A DNA stretch of 64,000 nt from CAVDWX01 sp963612735 (GCA_963612735.1 CAVDWX010000010.1:1-64000), one strand, 5' to 3'. Shown: positions 28,709 through 39,128, counted from the stretch's first letter. Numbers and translations: made by a program. The notes: generated by a model not told the origin, from the letters alone.

Positions 28709-29731
28709 TTAATGTCCTTCCATTACGTATTCTAATAGTTGAGAAAATTTAGCGGTGGCTAAACCGATATGTTTATCAGCACATCCGTAATAGATGTAAA
28801 GAATATCATCTTTAACAACAGTTCCAGTTGGAAATACACATCCATCATATATGCCTTCTAATTCAAAAGGAGCATCTGGTTCCATTATCCATTTATTGGT
28901 TTTAGCAACAATCTTTGTTGGATCATTTAAATCTAAAATACATGCACCGACTCGATAGATTCCTTTTTCATCAACGCCGTGAAATAAAAAGAACCAGCCA
29001 TATTTAGTTTTTATGGGTGGAGTACCCGCACCTATACGTTGAACTTGCCAATCGTTTTCACCAGTAAAGAGTAATTTCGGTTTCTCAAAATTTAATAAAT
29101 CAGTTCCGCTAGTAATCCAAATGCTTGGCATTTTAACATTAGGAGCGTCATTAAATTTAGGGCGAGTAATCATATAATATTTTCCATTTATTTTTTCTGG
29201 AAATAATAAAACATCTCGATCATCGATATCGCTTTCTGTTAATCGACCTAATCTTTGATAATTAATAAAATCCTTTGTGGCCGCTAAATAGGTGATAGTG
29301 ATGTTACTTTTAGCAAATTCTGGTAAATCTAATGTATGAACATCATCTTTTGTTATATAAATAGGTGGAAAAGGCCATTCTGGAAGCCAATAGGGTCCTG
29401 GAGCGTAGCATCTTGCTGCATAAGTCATAAAATAAGTGTCGCCTATTTTAACTAGCCGAGGGTCTTCAACGCATCCTCCATCAGGCGTTCCTTTAATTGG
29501 AGCAAAAACAGGATTATGTTCATATCGTTTAAAATTGATACCATCCTTACTAGTGGCTAAACATAGTCTAATAACATGCGCATCATCATTACCAGCAGCG
29601 CGATATATCATGATAAATTCTTTTCTTTCTTCATCATATATAACAGCTGGATTTAAAACACATTTTGCTTCAAATTCATTATCCACTAAAGGAGATAAAA
29701 TCGGATTATTTTCATATTTATTAATTAACAT
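28709..29731 (-). CDS. GH130 beta-mannoside phosphorylase or mannosidase
   Basis: A 340-residue five-bladed propeller enzyme. GH130 marks include NPILSP at the start, CVLNPAV, GGCVEDPRLVKIGDTYFMTY (with the catalytic Asp), GAGTPPIKT and a closing GCADKHIGLA. Family members split beta-mannosyl linkages with phosphate (for example Man-beta-1,4-GlcNAc of N-glycans) or with water; the phosphorylase and hydrolase groups differ in phosphate-binding residues that I cannot judge here. It is the first gene of the minus-strand sugar operon; AAAGGG about seven bases before the ATG supports the start. Confidence 0.85.
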   Translation of the reverse strand: MLINKYENNPILSPLVDNEFEAKCVLNPAVIYDEERKEFIMIYRAAGNDDAHVIRLCLATSKDGINFKRYEHNPVFAPIKGTPDGGCVEDPRLVKIGDTYFMTYAARCYAPGPYWLPEWPFPPIYITKDDVHTLDLPEFAKSNITITYLAATKDFINYQRLGRLTESDIDDRDVLLFPEKINGKYYMITRPKFNDAPNVKMPSIWITSGTDLLNFEKPKLLFTGENDWQVQRIGAGTPPIKTKYGWFFLFHGVDEKGIYRVGACILDLNDPTKIVAKTNKWIMEPDAPFELEGIYDGCVFPTGTVVKDDILYIYYGCADKHIGLATAKFSQLLEYVMEGH

Positions 29732-29773
29732 AAGTAATCCCTTTCTTTTATAAATATTATAATTTCAATTTTG

Positions 29774-29804
29774 ATTATAGCATTCATATTATTCATATGA
29801 ATAA
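29774..29804 (-). promoter_or_regulatory. Promoter with overlapping 16-bp perfect palindrome, GH130-GH20-GH78 operon
   Basis: On the minus strand a TATAAT (29779-29774) lies 16 bases after TTCATA (29801-29796), a 4/6 match to -35. The -35 hexamer is inside a perfect palindrome, TTATTCATATGAATAA at 29789-29804, a natural repressor site. A second, smaller symmetric element, TTACCTTGGTAA, is at 29810-29821. Confidence 0.55.
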
Positions 29805-29950
29805 AATAGTTACCTTGGTAAAAAATAATCTAGAATTATTAATATTTTTTCTAACTTAGTGAAAATAATATGATTCTAAATATTTAATTCTCCTGGGTTA
29901 GTTTAGCAAGCGATAAATCATGTTTCTAATAAATCGTCAATAGGCTATTT

Positions 29951-32900
29951 ATGTTAAAAGTGTATAATATTTTTGCTATGGATATCGTGTTTAAAAAAGA
30001 TAAAAATCTTCATTCTAAAAAAAGAGGATTCAAATGCCCTAATTTCTTAATCAATAAGGATGGTTATTTTTATTATTTTGTTATTAGTTTAGTAATTGGA
30101 ACCCTCTTCTTTTTAGTGATGTTAATCAATAATAATTTTACCCTTTCATATAGTGGCGATTATGCTAGTCAATATATTCCAATGTTTTATCATAACTGGG
30201 ATGTTTATCATGAGTTTTTAAAGACTGGCTATTTTCGTTTATTTGATGATGCTGTTTATTTTGGTGCCTCAACTTTAGGGAGCGATACATATTACGGTTT
30301 ATTTTCCCCCTTTAATTTAATCTTAATTTTATTTCCACGTAACTGGGTGCCTCAGATATCAGCAATTATTTCTATTTTAAAATGTGCATTTGGATCTTTA
30401 TTTTTTGCAATTTACCTTCAAAAGTCATTTAAATTAAAGAAATTTGCCTCTCAATTGGGTGGTATTGCTTATGCTTTTTCAGGGTGGATGGCATTTTATT
30501 TATGGTATGGGAATTATCTCGATATGATCGTTTTCTTCCCGCTTGTTTTACTTGGAATAGAACTTGTTTTACAAGAAAAGAAACCATGGATTTTAGCTAT
30601 TGGAGTATTCTTTTTATCGGTTTGTAATTATGTATTAATGACTTCACTTTTATTATGTGCTTTTTTATATGCCATGTTTCGTTATTTCCAGTTAATAAAA
30701 ACATATGGAAGCACTAAAAACGCTTTTATTATTCTTGGTTTAGGAGTAGCGGGAGCTCTCACTGGCTTATTTTTATCTTCTGTTATTGTTGTTCCTGCGA
30801 TAATGAATACATTGACCTCTCCTAAATTAGGCACTAATACATATGTAGATAAGTTAAAACATGCACTAGCTAATAAAGATTATCTATTATTTTTTAGATG
30901 TATTTTTTCTTGGAAATATGCACCTGATCAACACGGCAATATCTATCCTTGGAGATGGGCTTTACCGATTATTGATTTCTTCTTTCCAACGGTGAGTGAT
31001 CGAAATGCAGCGACTATAGAATCTTATAGCTGGGACTTTGATGATAATGCTTGTTCATTATGGATGTATTCGCCTTTTATTATGTTTTTTGTTCCTTCTT
31101 TAATTGAAGATATTAAGAATAAGAAGTATTCAGTAATTATTCCTGTTATATTCTTTATTTTTGCTTTATTTACACCTTTTATGTATCTATTCTTTTCTTT
31201 ATTTACTTCAGCCTACGCAAGATGGTCATTATTTGTTTGTACTTCCTTTATTGCTTATGTTGCTATTTATATTAATAAACTACCAAACGTTAAAAAGAAA
31301 TATATTCATTTTGGTTATCTTTTCTATTTAGTGGGCATTACGTTAACTGCCATTTTGACATTTATATTAGTGAAAAAATATGGTTCTTATCCACTTCCTG
31401 ATAATGCTTCGCAATCACTCCATTTTAGATTTGCTTATTATACCGCGACTCACTTAGATAAGAATTTTACGATTATTGCCTTTATTATTGAGATAGTTTT
31501 AGCGACGATTTATTACTTATTAATTATGTTCCTCTATAATAAGAAGATTTTTAAATCGCTTTTGTTTTCTATTCTTTCGATTGAAGTTTTCGCGGTAGGG
31601 ACATTTGTCACTTTTGGACATGGTTACACAACAACTTATAATAATGGTTTTAGCGAAAATCATGAATTAGCTAATGTCATTAAAAATATTAAAAATAGCG
31701 ATAATGATTCATATCGCATATATACTTCTTATAACGATGGTTGGTCTGATAATAATGGCTTGATGAATGATTATGGTGGTACTTCATTTTTCCACTCTTT
31801 ATACAATTTTAATACCCGTAATTTTATAGTTTGGACGGGGTTAGGAACCAACACTAATAAAAAAGCTGTGGCTCAATCTTATCGTGCGAAAAATCAAGAG
31901 ATGGAAGATTTATTAGGAGTTAAATATTACGTCTTAGAAAAAGACCGAATTGAATATTATGACGACCAATCTATATTACCTATGAATAGCGATATTTATA
32001 CATTATTTAATAATGAAGATGAATATCAATATAATGTTCCACTTCATTATCAATTAGATAATAGCAAATCCACTGATAGATTCTTAGTTTTTAAAAATAC
32101 ATCATTTGCTTCTATTGGTGTTGGATATGATTCTTATTACCCCGTTAATTCTAAAGATGATGAAACTATTAGTGACCATCCTATTTATAGTGATACAATG
32201 CGCTATGTCCGCTTATCTTCCTTAATGAAAAAAACTCTTTTTGTCGATTATAAAAGTGAAGAATTTATTACCGAAAATTCGTCAATCAGCAAATTTAATA
32301 AAAGCACAGGCTCAGTTATTGATTTAAATTATATGAATTTAAAATACGAATATTGCTTAGTTCCTGATGGATATAGCGCTATTAATTATCCACTTGATAA
32401 AGCGGTCAAACTTTTAAATGAAACTAAAAGCGATGATATAGTTTCTAATATTCCTGCTTTTAAAGGGAATAAATATATTGGATTTATATCGATGAAGAGT
32501 GGGACTAATTTCCCTGAAGATGAAAATGGATTATCTTTATATATCTCAATTTCAATGACTGATTCGAGAAAATATCGTTTTTATTTCGTCGACGAAAATG
32601 ACAAGATCTTCATGTTTGATAATCATGATGACTATCATACGGCAACAAGTACTGGATTAAGAGGATTCTATTTAAAAAATACATCATCTCATAAACTGAA
32701 GACTATTATGATTGTTGGGCGTTATCCAAATAGCACTGAAAGGCCGTCTATTTATTATCAAAATGGGACTGATTATGAAAATGATTATAAGGCATATACG
32801 CAATATGCTTTAGGTAATACTTCCTATAAACAGGATTATATAACTTTCACTTCTGATTATGATTCTACAAAACTAGTGAGTACGCGTTTACCTTATGATA

Positions 32901-33154
32901 AAGGATGGCTCTTATACGCTAAAAAAGATGGAGAAAAGAAATATCATAAATTAGATACATTTAATGGTAATGGTGGCTTTACTTCCTTTATTGCTAAAGA
33001 AGGTAATTATTCTTACATTCTTAAATATGAACCACCTTACATAAATATCGGCAGTCTATTGTCGGGATTAGGAATTGTGACTTTCTTTACTTCTCTAATT
33101 GGATATCAATATATCGTTGAAGATAAATTTTACAAGATTTGGTATAAGATTTAA
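29951..33154 (+). CDS. yfhO: YfhO-family membrane protein (lipoteichoic acid glycosylation type)
   Basis: A 1067-residue protein with about 12-14 helices in the first 560 residues and a large extracytoplasmic domain. The first loop has YSGDYASQYIPMFYH, the hallmark of YfhO proteins (GT-C fold), which in Bacillus add sugars to lipoteichoic acid or related polymers outside the membrane. GYAFSGWMAFY-like and DYYG segments are also typical. The start is uncertain: ATG at 29951 and at 29978 are in frame and neither has a clear ribosome binding site; a TATAAT at 29963-29968 between them might give a near-leaderless message for the later start. Ends with a four-base convergent overlap with rsmI. Confidence 0.8.
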   Translation: MLKVYNIFAMDIVFKKDKNLHSKKRGFKCPNFLINKDGYFYYFVISLVIGTLFFLVMLINNNFTLSYSGDYASQYIPMFYHNWDVYHEFLKTGYFRLFDDAVYFGASTLGSDTYYGLFSPFNLILILFPRNWVPQISAIISILKCAFGSLFFAIYLQKSFKLKKFASQLGGIAYAFSGWMAFYLWYGNYLDMIVFFPLVLLGIELVLQEKKPWILAIGVFFLSVCNYVLMTSLLLCAFLYAMFRYFQLIKTYGSTKNAFIILGLGVAGALTGLFLSSVIVVPAIMNTLTSPKLGTNTYVDKLKHALANKDYLLFFRCIFSWKYAPDQHGNIYPWRWALPIIDFFFPTVSDRNAATIESYSWDFDDNACSLWMYSPFIMFFVPSLIEDIKNKKYSVIIPVIFFIFALFTPFMYLFFSLFTSAYARWSLFVCTSFIAYVAIYINKLPNVKKKYIHFGYLFYLVGITLTAILTFILVKKYGSYPLPDNASQSLHFRFAYYTATHLDKNFTIIAFIIEIVLATIYYLLIMFLYNKKIFKSLLFSILSIEVFAVGTFVTFGHGYTTTYNNGFSENHELANVIKNIKNSDNDSYRIYTSYNDGWSDNNGLMNDYGGTSFFHSLYNFNTRNFIVWTGLGTNTNKKAVAQSYRAKNQEMEDLLGVKYYVLEKDRIEYYDDQSILPMNSDIYTLFNNEDEYQYNVPLHYQLDNSKSTDRFLVFKNTSFASIGVGYDSYYPVNSKDDETISDHPIYSDTMRYVRLSSLMKKTLFVDYKSEEFITENSSISKFNKSTGSVIDLNYMNLKYEYCLVPDGYSAINYPLDKAVKLLNETKSDDIVSNIPAFKGNKYIGFISMKSGTNFPEDENGLSLYISISMTDSRKYRFYFVDENDKIFMFDNHDDYHTATSTGLRGFYLKNTSSHKLKTIMIVGRYPNSTERPSIYYQNGTDYENDYKAYTQYALGNTSYKQDYITFTSDYDSTKLVSTRLPYDKGWLLYAKKDGEKKYHKLDTFNGNGGFTSFIAKEGNYSYILKYEPPYINIGSLLSGLGIVTFFTSLIGYQYIVEDKFYKIWYKI

Positions 33155-33999
33155 TCTTTTTTAATCATTAAATCTTTGATGATGTTTTTCTTAATTTTTA
33201 ATAAATGAGAAAGAATTTCAGTCGCGTCTTTATTGGATATATTTTTATTTATTAAATAATCGTATTGCTCTTTTAAATTATTAAAATCGATATCTTCTGG
33301 ACTAGTATTTCCTTCGATAATTATGACCATTTCTCCTTTTAAAGAAGTTGGATCTAGTTCTATAAATTCACTGAGTTGACCGCGAATAAATTCTTCATTA
33401 ATTTTAGTAAGTTCCCTTCCAATTACCGCTTTTCGATCTCCTAAAACACTTAATATCGTTTTTAAGGTCTCTATTATGCGATGTGGGCTCTCATAGAAAA
33501 TTAAGGTATTTTTATAAGCCTTAAGTGAATTGAGGGCTTCTAGGGCTTCATTTTGCTTTATTGGTAAAAACCCGTAATAGGTGAAATGAGTGGTATCGAG
33601 CCCAGAAGAGACTAATGCATTGATAAAAGCGGAGCTCCCTGAGACGCATGAGACGTTAATATCATTAGCTAAACATGTCTTTACTAAAATATATCCCGGA
33701 TCACTAATAGCGGGATATCCAGCATCGGACATATAGGCTACTTTCTTACCATTTTTAATTTGATTTATTAAATATAATGAAGCCTCTTTTTCATTATGTT
33801 CGCGTAAAGAAAACATCTCTTTATGAATTGAAAAATTAGCGAGCAATTGTTTAGAATTTCTCGTATCTTCCGCGGCAATGATATCGCTATTATTAATAAT
33901 GTTAATTGCTCGAGGAGAAAATTCTTCTAAATTACCGATAGGAGTGGCGATTAGATAGAGTAAATTCTCATGGTTGGTATAACTTTTATTTCTCTTCAT
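33151..33999 (-). CDS. rsmI: 16S rRNA (cytidine-1402 2'-O) methyltransferase RsmI
   Basis: A 282-residue SAM-dependent methyltransferase of the tetrapyrrole-methylase fold, which modifies C1402 in the ribosomal decoding centre. The N-terminal LYLIATPIGNLEEFSPRA and AAEDTRNSKQLL are diagnostic, followed by SDAGYPAISDPG and VSGSSAFINAL; a Lys-rich helical tail of about 50 residues ends it. It overlaps ricT by 14 bases as the last gene of the dnaX operon, the standard Firmicutes order. Confidence 0.92.
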   Translation of the reverse strand: MKRNKSYTNHENLLYLIATPIGNLEEFSPRAINIINNSDIIAAEDTRNSKQLLANFSIHKEMFSLREHNEKEASLYLINQIKNGKKVAYMSDAGYPAISDPGYILVKTCLANDINVSCVSGSSAFINALVSSGLDTTHFTYYGFLPIKQNEALEALNSLKAYKNTLIFYESPHRIIETLKTILSVLGDRKAVIGRELTKINEEFIRGQLSEFIELDPTSLKGEMVIIIEGNTSPEDIDFNNLKEQYDYLINKNISNKDATEILSHLLKIKKNIIKDLMIKKD

Positions 34000-34858
34000 T
34001 ATCTTTCTTTTTGATTTTGTAACCTGTTAATTTGATAAAGTCTTCGTAACTTAAAATTTTAACATCATCTTCATTTTCAACTTTAATAACCGCGGAGATG
34101 ATATTGATGTTAGTAACAGTATATTGTTTCTTTTCAATAAAGACTTTATATCCTAAATCAGGGTATTTTTTCTTTAAGTCAGTATAGGTATCATCTTCAT
34201 ATTTTAAGCAGCACATCAGTTTACCGCAGTGACCGCTTAATTTAGGAATATTGATGGCTAACATTTGATTTTTAGCCCTCACAATAGAGATGCCATCGAA
34301 TTCATTTAAAAATGTAGAACAGCAAAGTGGCAAACCACATATTCCTAGTCCACCTATCATTTTTGATTTATCACGAGTTCCGATTTGACGAAGTTCAATA
34401 CGAGTATGAAGTTTAGAAGCTAAAGCTTTTAATAATTCTCTAAAATCAACGCGTTCATCGGCGAGATAAGTGAATAAAACTTTAGTTCGATCTAATGTAT
34501 ATTCGCACGATATTAAATTCATATTTAAACCAAGCCGATTTATCTCTTCTTGGCATATTTCCTTAGCAGAAACGGCATCTTTTGCATTATTTTCATTATT
34601 TTTGATGTCTTCTTCACTAGCTTTCCTAATGATTGGTTTAAGACTCAATTCATCTTTATATTCACTCATTGGAATAGGGGATGAACTAACTTCACCAAGA
34701 ACTAGACCTCTGACATTTTCAATGACGACTTTATCCCCATTTTGTAAATCTAAGTCTTTGACTCCAAAATAATATGTTCTTACACTTGAGTCAAATTTGA
34801 TTCTCACAAAATGGGTGTAAGATGAATTATCGATATTTTCTTTTTCAACTATTTCCAT
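33986..34858 (-). CDS. ricT: RicT/YaaT, PSP1-domain protein
   Basis: A 290-residue cytoplasmic protein of the PSP1 family. Cys-rich segments GLCGLPLCC-like (GGLGICGLPLCCSTFL) and GHCGKLMCCLKYE near residues 165-225 are characteristic; in Bacillus subtilis this protein forms the RicAFT complex that carries iron-sulfur clusters and stimulates RNase Y processing. The start has AGGAAT six bases upstream. It lies four bases after holB and overlaps rsmI. Confidence 0.88.
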   Translation of the reverse strand: MEIVEKENIDNSSYTHFVRIKFDSSVRTYYFGVKDLDLQNGDKVVIENVRGLVLGEVSSSPIPMSEYKDELSLKPIIRKASEEDIKNNENNAKDAVSAKEICQEEINRLGLNMNLISCEYTLDRTKVLFTYLADERVDFRELLKALASKLHTRIELRQIGTRDKSKMIGGLGICGLPLCCSTFLNEFDGISIVRAKNQMLAINIPKLSGHCGKLMCCLKYEDDTYTDLKKKYPDLGYKVFIEKKQYTVTNINIISAVIKVENEDDVKILSYEDFIKLTGYKIKKKDNEEK

Positions 34859-34861
34859 GGT

Positions 34862-35854
34862 TTATTCCTTTACTATATAAAATATAAGGTGATCTAAGAG
34901 TAATGACATATTGACATTAGTGTTGATTAGATTCCTTTGCTTTAATATTTCCACAAGTGAGTCTTCAATGTGTGGTAGCTTTTTTACCAGCGGCTCAAGT
35001 ATTGTATCATAACTTTTAAGAATAATTTCTTTTTGATATTTAATAGAAAGCATATCTTCAAAAAATAAAACGAGTAGATCTAAAAAGAATCTCAGCGTTT
35101 CTTTAGTCTTAATTTCAGGAATGATTTTACTTTGAAAATAAAAGATGGCTTGCTTTCTAGTAGCATTGATTAATGTATCAAATAAATCTGAAATTAGTCC
35201 TTTAGCCTTATAATAAAAACTATTTTCATTCTTATTATTAACGAATTCATATATCAATTCAGCGTCATTATAAAAATAAGATAATAATTCCGAATCTTGT
35301 TCGTTAACACCTAAATTTATCGCGTCAATGATGATTTCTTTTCTATCGATTTGTTTTAAATGTAAGATTTGACATCTTGAAACAATGGTGGGCAAAACAT
35401 TATTTTCGTTATTCGTTGTTAAAAATGCATATATTTGATTTTGAGGTTCTTCTAAAAATTTTAAAATGCTATTTACCGCTTCTACTGTCATATTTTCGAC
35501 AAGATGAAGGATATAAATCATTATGCCTTTACTTTCAAATGCTTTCTTTTCAAATTGGGTTTCAATTTGATTTACTGCGTCTTTTTTAATCATTCCTTTA
35601 CTGCCATCAAAGACGATGAAATCGGGATAATTATTATCATCGACCCTTAAACAAGTAATGCAAGTATTGCACGCGAGTGGATTTCTTTCATCGCACAATA
35701 TTGATTTCGCTAAAAAATGAGCTACTTCGTATAGCGGGGTTCCAGGATTACCAACGAGCAAATAAGCATGACAGAGATGATTATTTTTTAAAGCATTAGT
35801 AAAAGTTTTATAAATAATCGGTTGATGATTTTGTAAATATTTTTCTACTTGCAT
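34862..35854 (-). CDS. holB: DNA polymerase III delta-prime subunit
   Basis: A 330-residue clamp-loader subunit. The degenerate P-loop (LLVGNPGTP) and the zinc module ([15 protein letters not shown]) fit delta-prime, as does [18 protein letters not shown] with the SRC motif (VSRCQIL). Delta-prime does not hydrolyse ATP but supplies the arginine finger to DnaX subunits. The start overlaps the end of tmk by 10 bases. Confidence 0.88.
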   Translation of the reverse strand: MQVEKYLQNHQPIIYKTFTNALKNNHLCHAYLLVGNPGTPLYEVAHFLAKSILCDERNPLACNTCITCLRVDDNNYPDFIVFDGSKGMIKKDAVNQIETQFEKKAFESKGIMIYILHLVENMTVEAVNSILKFLEEPQNQIYAFLTTNNENNVLPTIVSRCQILHLKQIDRKEIIIDAINLGVNEQDSELLSYFYNDAELIYEFVNNKNENSFYYKAKGLISDLFDTLINATRKQAIFYFQSKIIPEIKTKETLRFFLDLLVLFFEDMLSIKYQKEIILKSYDTILEPLVKKLPHIEDSLVEILKQRNLINTNVNMSLLLDHLIFYIVKE

Positions 35855-36465
35855 AGTCTATTTAATATTGCATTCATGCTATCTTTTGCGACTTCTTCTT
35901 TAGATTTACTAGCATCGATTATGACATATCTTTCTGGATATCTTTTAGCTAAGAGGAGAAATGTATCTCTTACTTTTTTATGAAATTCTAATTTTTCTAA
36001 ATCTAAACGATTCACTTCTCGATTTGCGTTCGCGGCGATTCTTTTTAATCCAATTTCAGGATCAATATCAAACAATAAAGTTAAATCAGGCCAGGTATTT
36101 TCAGTGGCAAATAAATTGATGTTTAACACTTCCTCTATTCCTAAACCTCTAGCTCCACCTTGATAGGCAAGAGAAGAATCTAAATAACGGTCACATATGA
36201 CAATTTTGCCTTTTTTTAAAGCGGGCCAGACTTTCTCCACTAAGTGTTGCCTTCTAGAAGCGGCATATAATAAAGCTTCTGTTCTTGGATCCATATTAGT
36301 ATTCTTTTTATCGAGGATGACATTTCTTATTTCTTCTGATATCGGTGTGCCACCAGGCTCTCTAGTTCTCACAATTTGATAGCCTAATTCTTTTAATTTA
36401 GCAACTGCTTCTTCTACCGCAGTAGTTTTTCCTGAACCTTCTGGTCCTTCAAGTGTGATAAACAT
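35845..36465 (-). CDS. tmk: Thymidylate kinase
   Basis: A 206-residue enzyme phosphorylating dTMP to dTDP. The P-loop is GPEGSGKTT at residues 7-15, the DR(Y/F) motif is [19 protein letters not shown] near residue 92, and [13 protein letters not shown] holds the substrate-binding Arg. AGGAGG lies about nine bases before the ATG on the minus strand. Part of the dnaX-ebfC-recR-tmk-holB operon. Confidence 0.94.
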   Translation of the reverse strand: MFITLEGPEGSGKTTAVEEAVAKLKELGYQIVRTREPGGTPISEEIRNVILDKKNTNMDPRTEALLYAASRRQHLVEKVWPALKKGKIVICDRYLDSSLAYQGGARGLGIEEVLNINLFATENTWPDLTLLFDIDPEIGLKRIAANANREVNRLDLEKLEFHKKVRDTFLLLAKRYPERYVIIDASKSKEEVAKDSMNAILNRLCK

Positions 36466-36478
36466 ATATTAAGCCCTC

Positions 36479-37075
36479 CTAAATATTTCTTCTGCCTTCC
36501 AATGCTTTAACTAAAGTTAATTCATCAGTGTAATCTAAATTTCCACCCATTTGTAAGCCATACGCAAGACGAGTAATTTTTATATTATATTTTTCTAATA
36601 ATTTAGCGAGATATAAGGCTGTAGTTTCTCCATCTAATGTTGGATTTGTGGCTAAGATAATTTCCTTTATATCGCCTTGCTCCACTCTTTTGAGCAAAGA
36701 TGAGATATTTAAATCTTTAATATCTTTCCCTTTTGATATCGATATCTCTCCGTTTAAAACATGATATAAGCCTTTATAACCATGAGAATTTTCAATAGAG
36801 ATGACATCTTTTGGATAAGAGACGACAAGAATAGTATCTTTTTCTCTAGACTCATCTAAACAAATTTCACATTTATCATCTTCGGTTAGTGAGCCGCAGA
36901 TCGTACAAAAATGAATGTTATCTTTAATTTCTTTTATTGCCAAAATAAAATCATCTAAATCATCTTTAGACATATTTAACATAGCGTAGGCCATTCTTTC
37001 GGCACTGCGCTTTCCTATGCCGGGTAATTTAGATAGTGCTTCAATGAGATGATCTAATGATTTTAAGTTTTTCAC
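36479..37075 (-). CDS. recR: Recombination mediator RecR
   Basis: A 198-residue DNA repair protein working with RecF and RecO. It has the helix-hairpin-helix (LPGIGKRSAERMA), the four-Cys zinc finger (CTICGSLTEDDKCEIC) and a Toprim domain ending in ATNPTLDGETTALYLA. It starts with GTG whose G is also the last base of the ebfC stop TAG, so translation is coupled. Confidence 0.93.
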   Translation of the reverse strand: MKNLKSLDHLIEALSKLPGIGKRSAERMAYAMLNMSKDDLDDFILAIKEIKDNIHFCTICGSLTEDDKCEICLDESREKDTILVVSYPKDVISIENSHGYKGLYHVLNGEISISKGKDIKDLNISSLLKRVEQGDIKEIILATNPTLDGETTALYLAKLLEKYNIKITRLAYGLQMGGNLDYTDELTLVKALEGRRNI

Positions 37076-37377
37076 TAGAAGCCGAACCCTCCAGTTTGCC
37101 CAGTTATTTTAGAATTGATTTCTTCTTCTGCTTTTTCTATTTCCTTAAGTAATTCATTGATAGTGAGGGTTAACATATCTTGAATATCTTCTTTAAAATC
37201 AGGTGTGAAAGCATCTTCTTTGATATCGATGGAGACAATGGTTTTATCTCCTCTTATCGTCACAGTTACCGCTCCACCTTTAGATAAAGTGAATTCTTTT
37301 TTAGCTAATTCATCTTTAGCTTTCTTTAATTCTCTTTGCATTCTTTGGGCTTGCATCATTAGTTGTTGCATGTTCAT
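37075..37377 (-). CDS. ebfC: Nucleoid-associated protein, YbaB/EbfC family
   Basis: A 100-residue DNA-binding protein. The N-terminal amphipathic helix (MQQLMMQAQRMQRELKKAK), a central beta sheet and the Gly-rich end TGQTGGFGF match the family, which forms tweezer-shaped dimers. Always next to dnaX and recR in many bacteria, as here (five bases after dnaX). Confidence 0.9.
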   Translation of the reverse strand: MNMQQLMMQAQRMQRELKKAKDELAKKEFTLSKGGAVTVTIRGDKTIVSIDIKEDAFTPDFKEDIQDMLTLTINELLKEIEKAEEEINSKITGQTGGFGF

Positions 37378-37381
37378 AGTA

Positions 37382-39082
37382 TTATTCTCCTAAAAATTCG
37401 ATATGAATATCATTTGCTTTGGGCAATTTTCCAAGCTGTAATAAGTTCATGTATCTTTGTTGAAGTCTCACCGATTCCGCGCGAGGAACAGCGTAGACAA
37501 ACATTTGCTTATTAAAGACGTTATAAATGATGTTTTGTAAAACTTGTTGGTTGTCTTTGTTATTTAACTTTTCTGCGACTTTTGGAAGTGGACATTCTAC
37601 GATTAGAATCTTGTTATTGACCACGAGTGGATGGGAATCGATTAAGGATAAAGCAATTTTTCCTAGTACTGGATGAGTACTTAATTTCTTAATGTTTTTC
37701 CAATTTTCTAAGAATTCATTTTTCAGTTCTTTTTTAGAAATGACCATCACCTTAATCATCAATTCATCATCGATGGAGAAGTCTTCATCTCTTTCAACAT
37801 CTTTTGGAATAGTAAGGTCTTTTAAATATTGAACTGTTTCAATAAATGGAGGCTCATTTTCTTCAATTTTTTCAACTTTTGTTTGATTTATAACGGGTTT
37901 TTCATTATTTTCGATATTTTTTTCTTCAATTTCTTCATTTAATAAATCGGGAGTAGGAACCACATTTATTTCTTCTACTTTTTGTATTTTTGGAATAGAG
38001 TTCGTCTTATTTAATGAGGCTAGTTTTAATAGAGCGACTTCAAAAATAGGATTTATTGAAGTGACATTTTTATAATCTTTAACCGTTTCCATTAAGATAT
38101 CGATCATCTTCAATGTGATATCTTTATCTTGGTATTTAGAAAATTCGATTACTTCGTTATCTTTTAACATTTCTAGATAATCGAATTTATAAGTTGTTTG
38201 ATAAATGAGTATATCTTTAAGGATGATTAACAAGTCATTAGTTAAGCGTTTGATATCGCTTCCTTTGGTGATATATTTATTTACTTTTTTTAATACTTCA
38301 CCAGTATTGGATTGCATGATGTTTAAAAGAAGCTCTTTTTTCTCTTCTTTACTTTCTAATGAATAGACATCGAGAATATTTTTAACGTTAAGTGTTCCAC
38401 CTGAATAGGCTAAAATTTGATCTAAAATAGATAGAGCGTCTCTCATTCCTCCATCGCATAATGAAATGAGTAAATCAACCGCTTCATCGTTGAATTCAAT
38501 TCTTTCTTTATCAAGGATATATCGAATTCTTTCTTTGATATCGTGATCATTAACTTTATTAAAGTCATAACGTTGGCATCTTGATAAAATTGTTGGCAAT
38601 ATCTTATGAGGCTCCGTCGTGGCTAAAATAAAAACAACATGTTCTGGTGGTTCTTCTAATGTTTTTAATAAAGCATTAAACGCTCCAGGAGTCATCATAT
38701 GAACTTCGTCGATGATATAGACTTTATATCTTCCTAGGATAGTTCCGTATTTAACTTTATCAATTAAATCACGTATTTCATCAACACCATTATTACTAGC
38801 GGCATCGATTTCAAGGACATCAGGATGAGTCCCTTCATTAATAGCAATACAGTTTTTGCATTCATTGCATTGACAGCCAATACCATGTTCGCAGTTTAAA
38901 GCCTTAGCAAATAATTTAGCCATGGATGTCTTTCCAGTACCTCGAGGCCCGGCAAATAAATATGCATGAGCGATTTTATTATTTTTTAAGGCATTTTGTA
39001 ATGTTTTAACGATATGTTGCTGTCCGGCGACTTCTTCAAATGTGGAAGGTCGGTAAGTTCTATATAATGCTTTATATCCCAT
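37382..39082 (-). CDS. dnaX: DNA polymerase III subunits gamma/tau
   Basis: A 566-residue clamp-loader ATPase. Walker A GPRGTGKTS is near residue 45, the zinc module CEHGIGCQCNECKNC follows, then DEVHMM, the sensor motif and SRCQRYDF. Residues 380-450 are a low-complexity acidic linker before the C-terminal tau domain that contacts the polymerase. No obvious slippery A-run with early stop was seen to give a separate gamma form. AAGGA lies about nine bases before the ATG; the promoter at 39101-39128 starts the operon. Confidence 0.92.
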   Translation of the reverse strand: MGYKALYRTYRPSTFEEVAGQQHIVKTLQNALKNNKIAHAYLFAGPRGTGKTSMAKLFAKALNCEHGIGCQCNECKNCIAINEGTHPDVLEIDAASNNGVDEIRDLIDKVKYGTILGRYKVYIIDEVHMMTPGAFNALLKTLEEPPEHVVFILATTEPHKILPTILSRCQRYDFNKVNDHDIKERIRYILDKERIEFNDEAVDLLISLCDGGMRDALSILDQILAYSGGTLNVKNILDVYSLESKEEKKELLLNIMQSNTGEVLKKVNKYITKGSDIKRLTNDLLIILKDILIYQTTYKFDYLEMLKDNEVIEFSKYQDKDITLKMIDILMETVKDYKNVTSINPIFEVALLKLASLNKTNSIPKIQKVEEINVVPTPDLLNEEIEEKNIENNEKPVINQTKVEKIEENEPPFIETVQYLKDLTIPKDVERDEDFSIDDELMIKVMVISKKELKNEFLENWKNIKKLSTHPVLGKIALSLIDSHPLVVNNKILIVECPLPKVAEKLNNKDNQQVLQNIIYNVFNKQMFVYAVPRAESVRLQQRYMNLLQLGKLPKANDIHIEFLGE

Positions 39083-39100
39083 AATTTTTTCCTTAAAAAG

Positions 39101-39128
39101 ATTATACTATCTAGCCCCCTTTATTCAA
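39101..39128 (-). promoter_or_regulatory. Promoter of the dnaX operon
   Basis: Minus strand TTGAAT (39128-39123) and a perfect TATAAT (39106-39101) with a 16-base spacer, 19 bases before the dnaX start codon. The gap to prfA on the other strand is only about 135 bases, so both divergent operons are driven from here. Confidence 0.65.
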
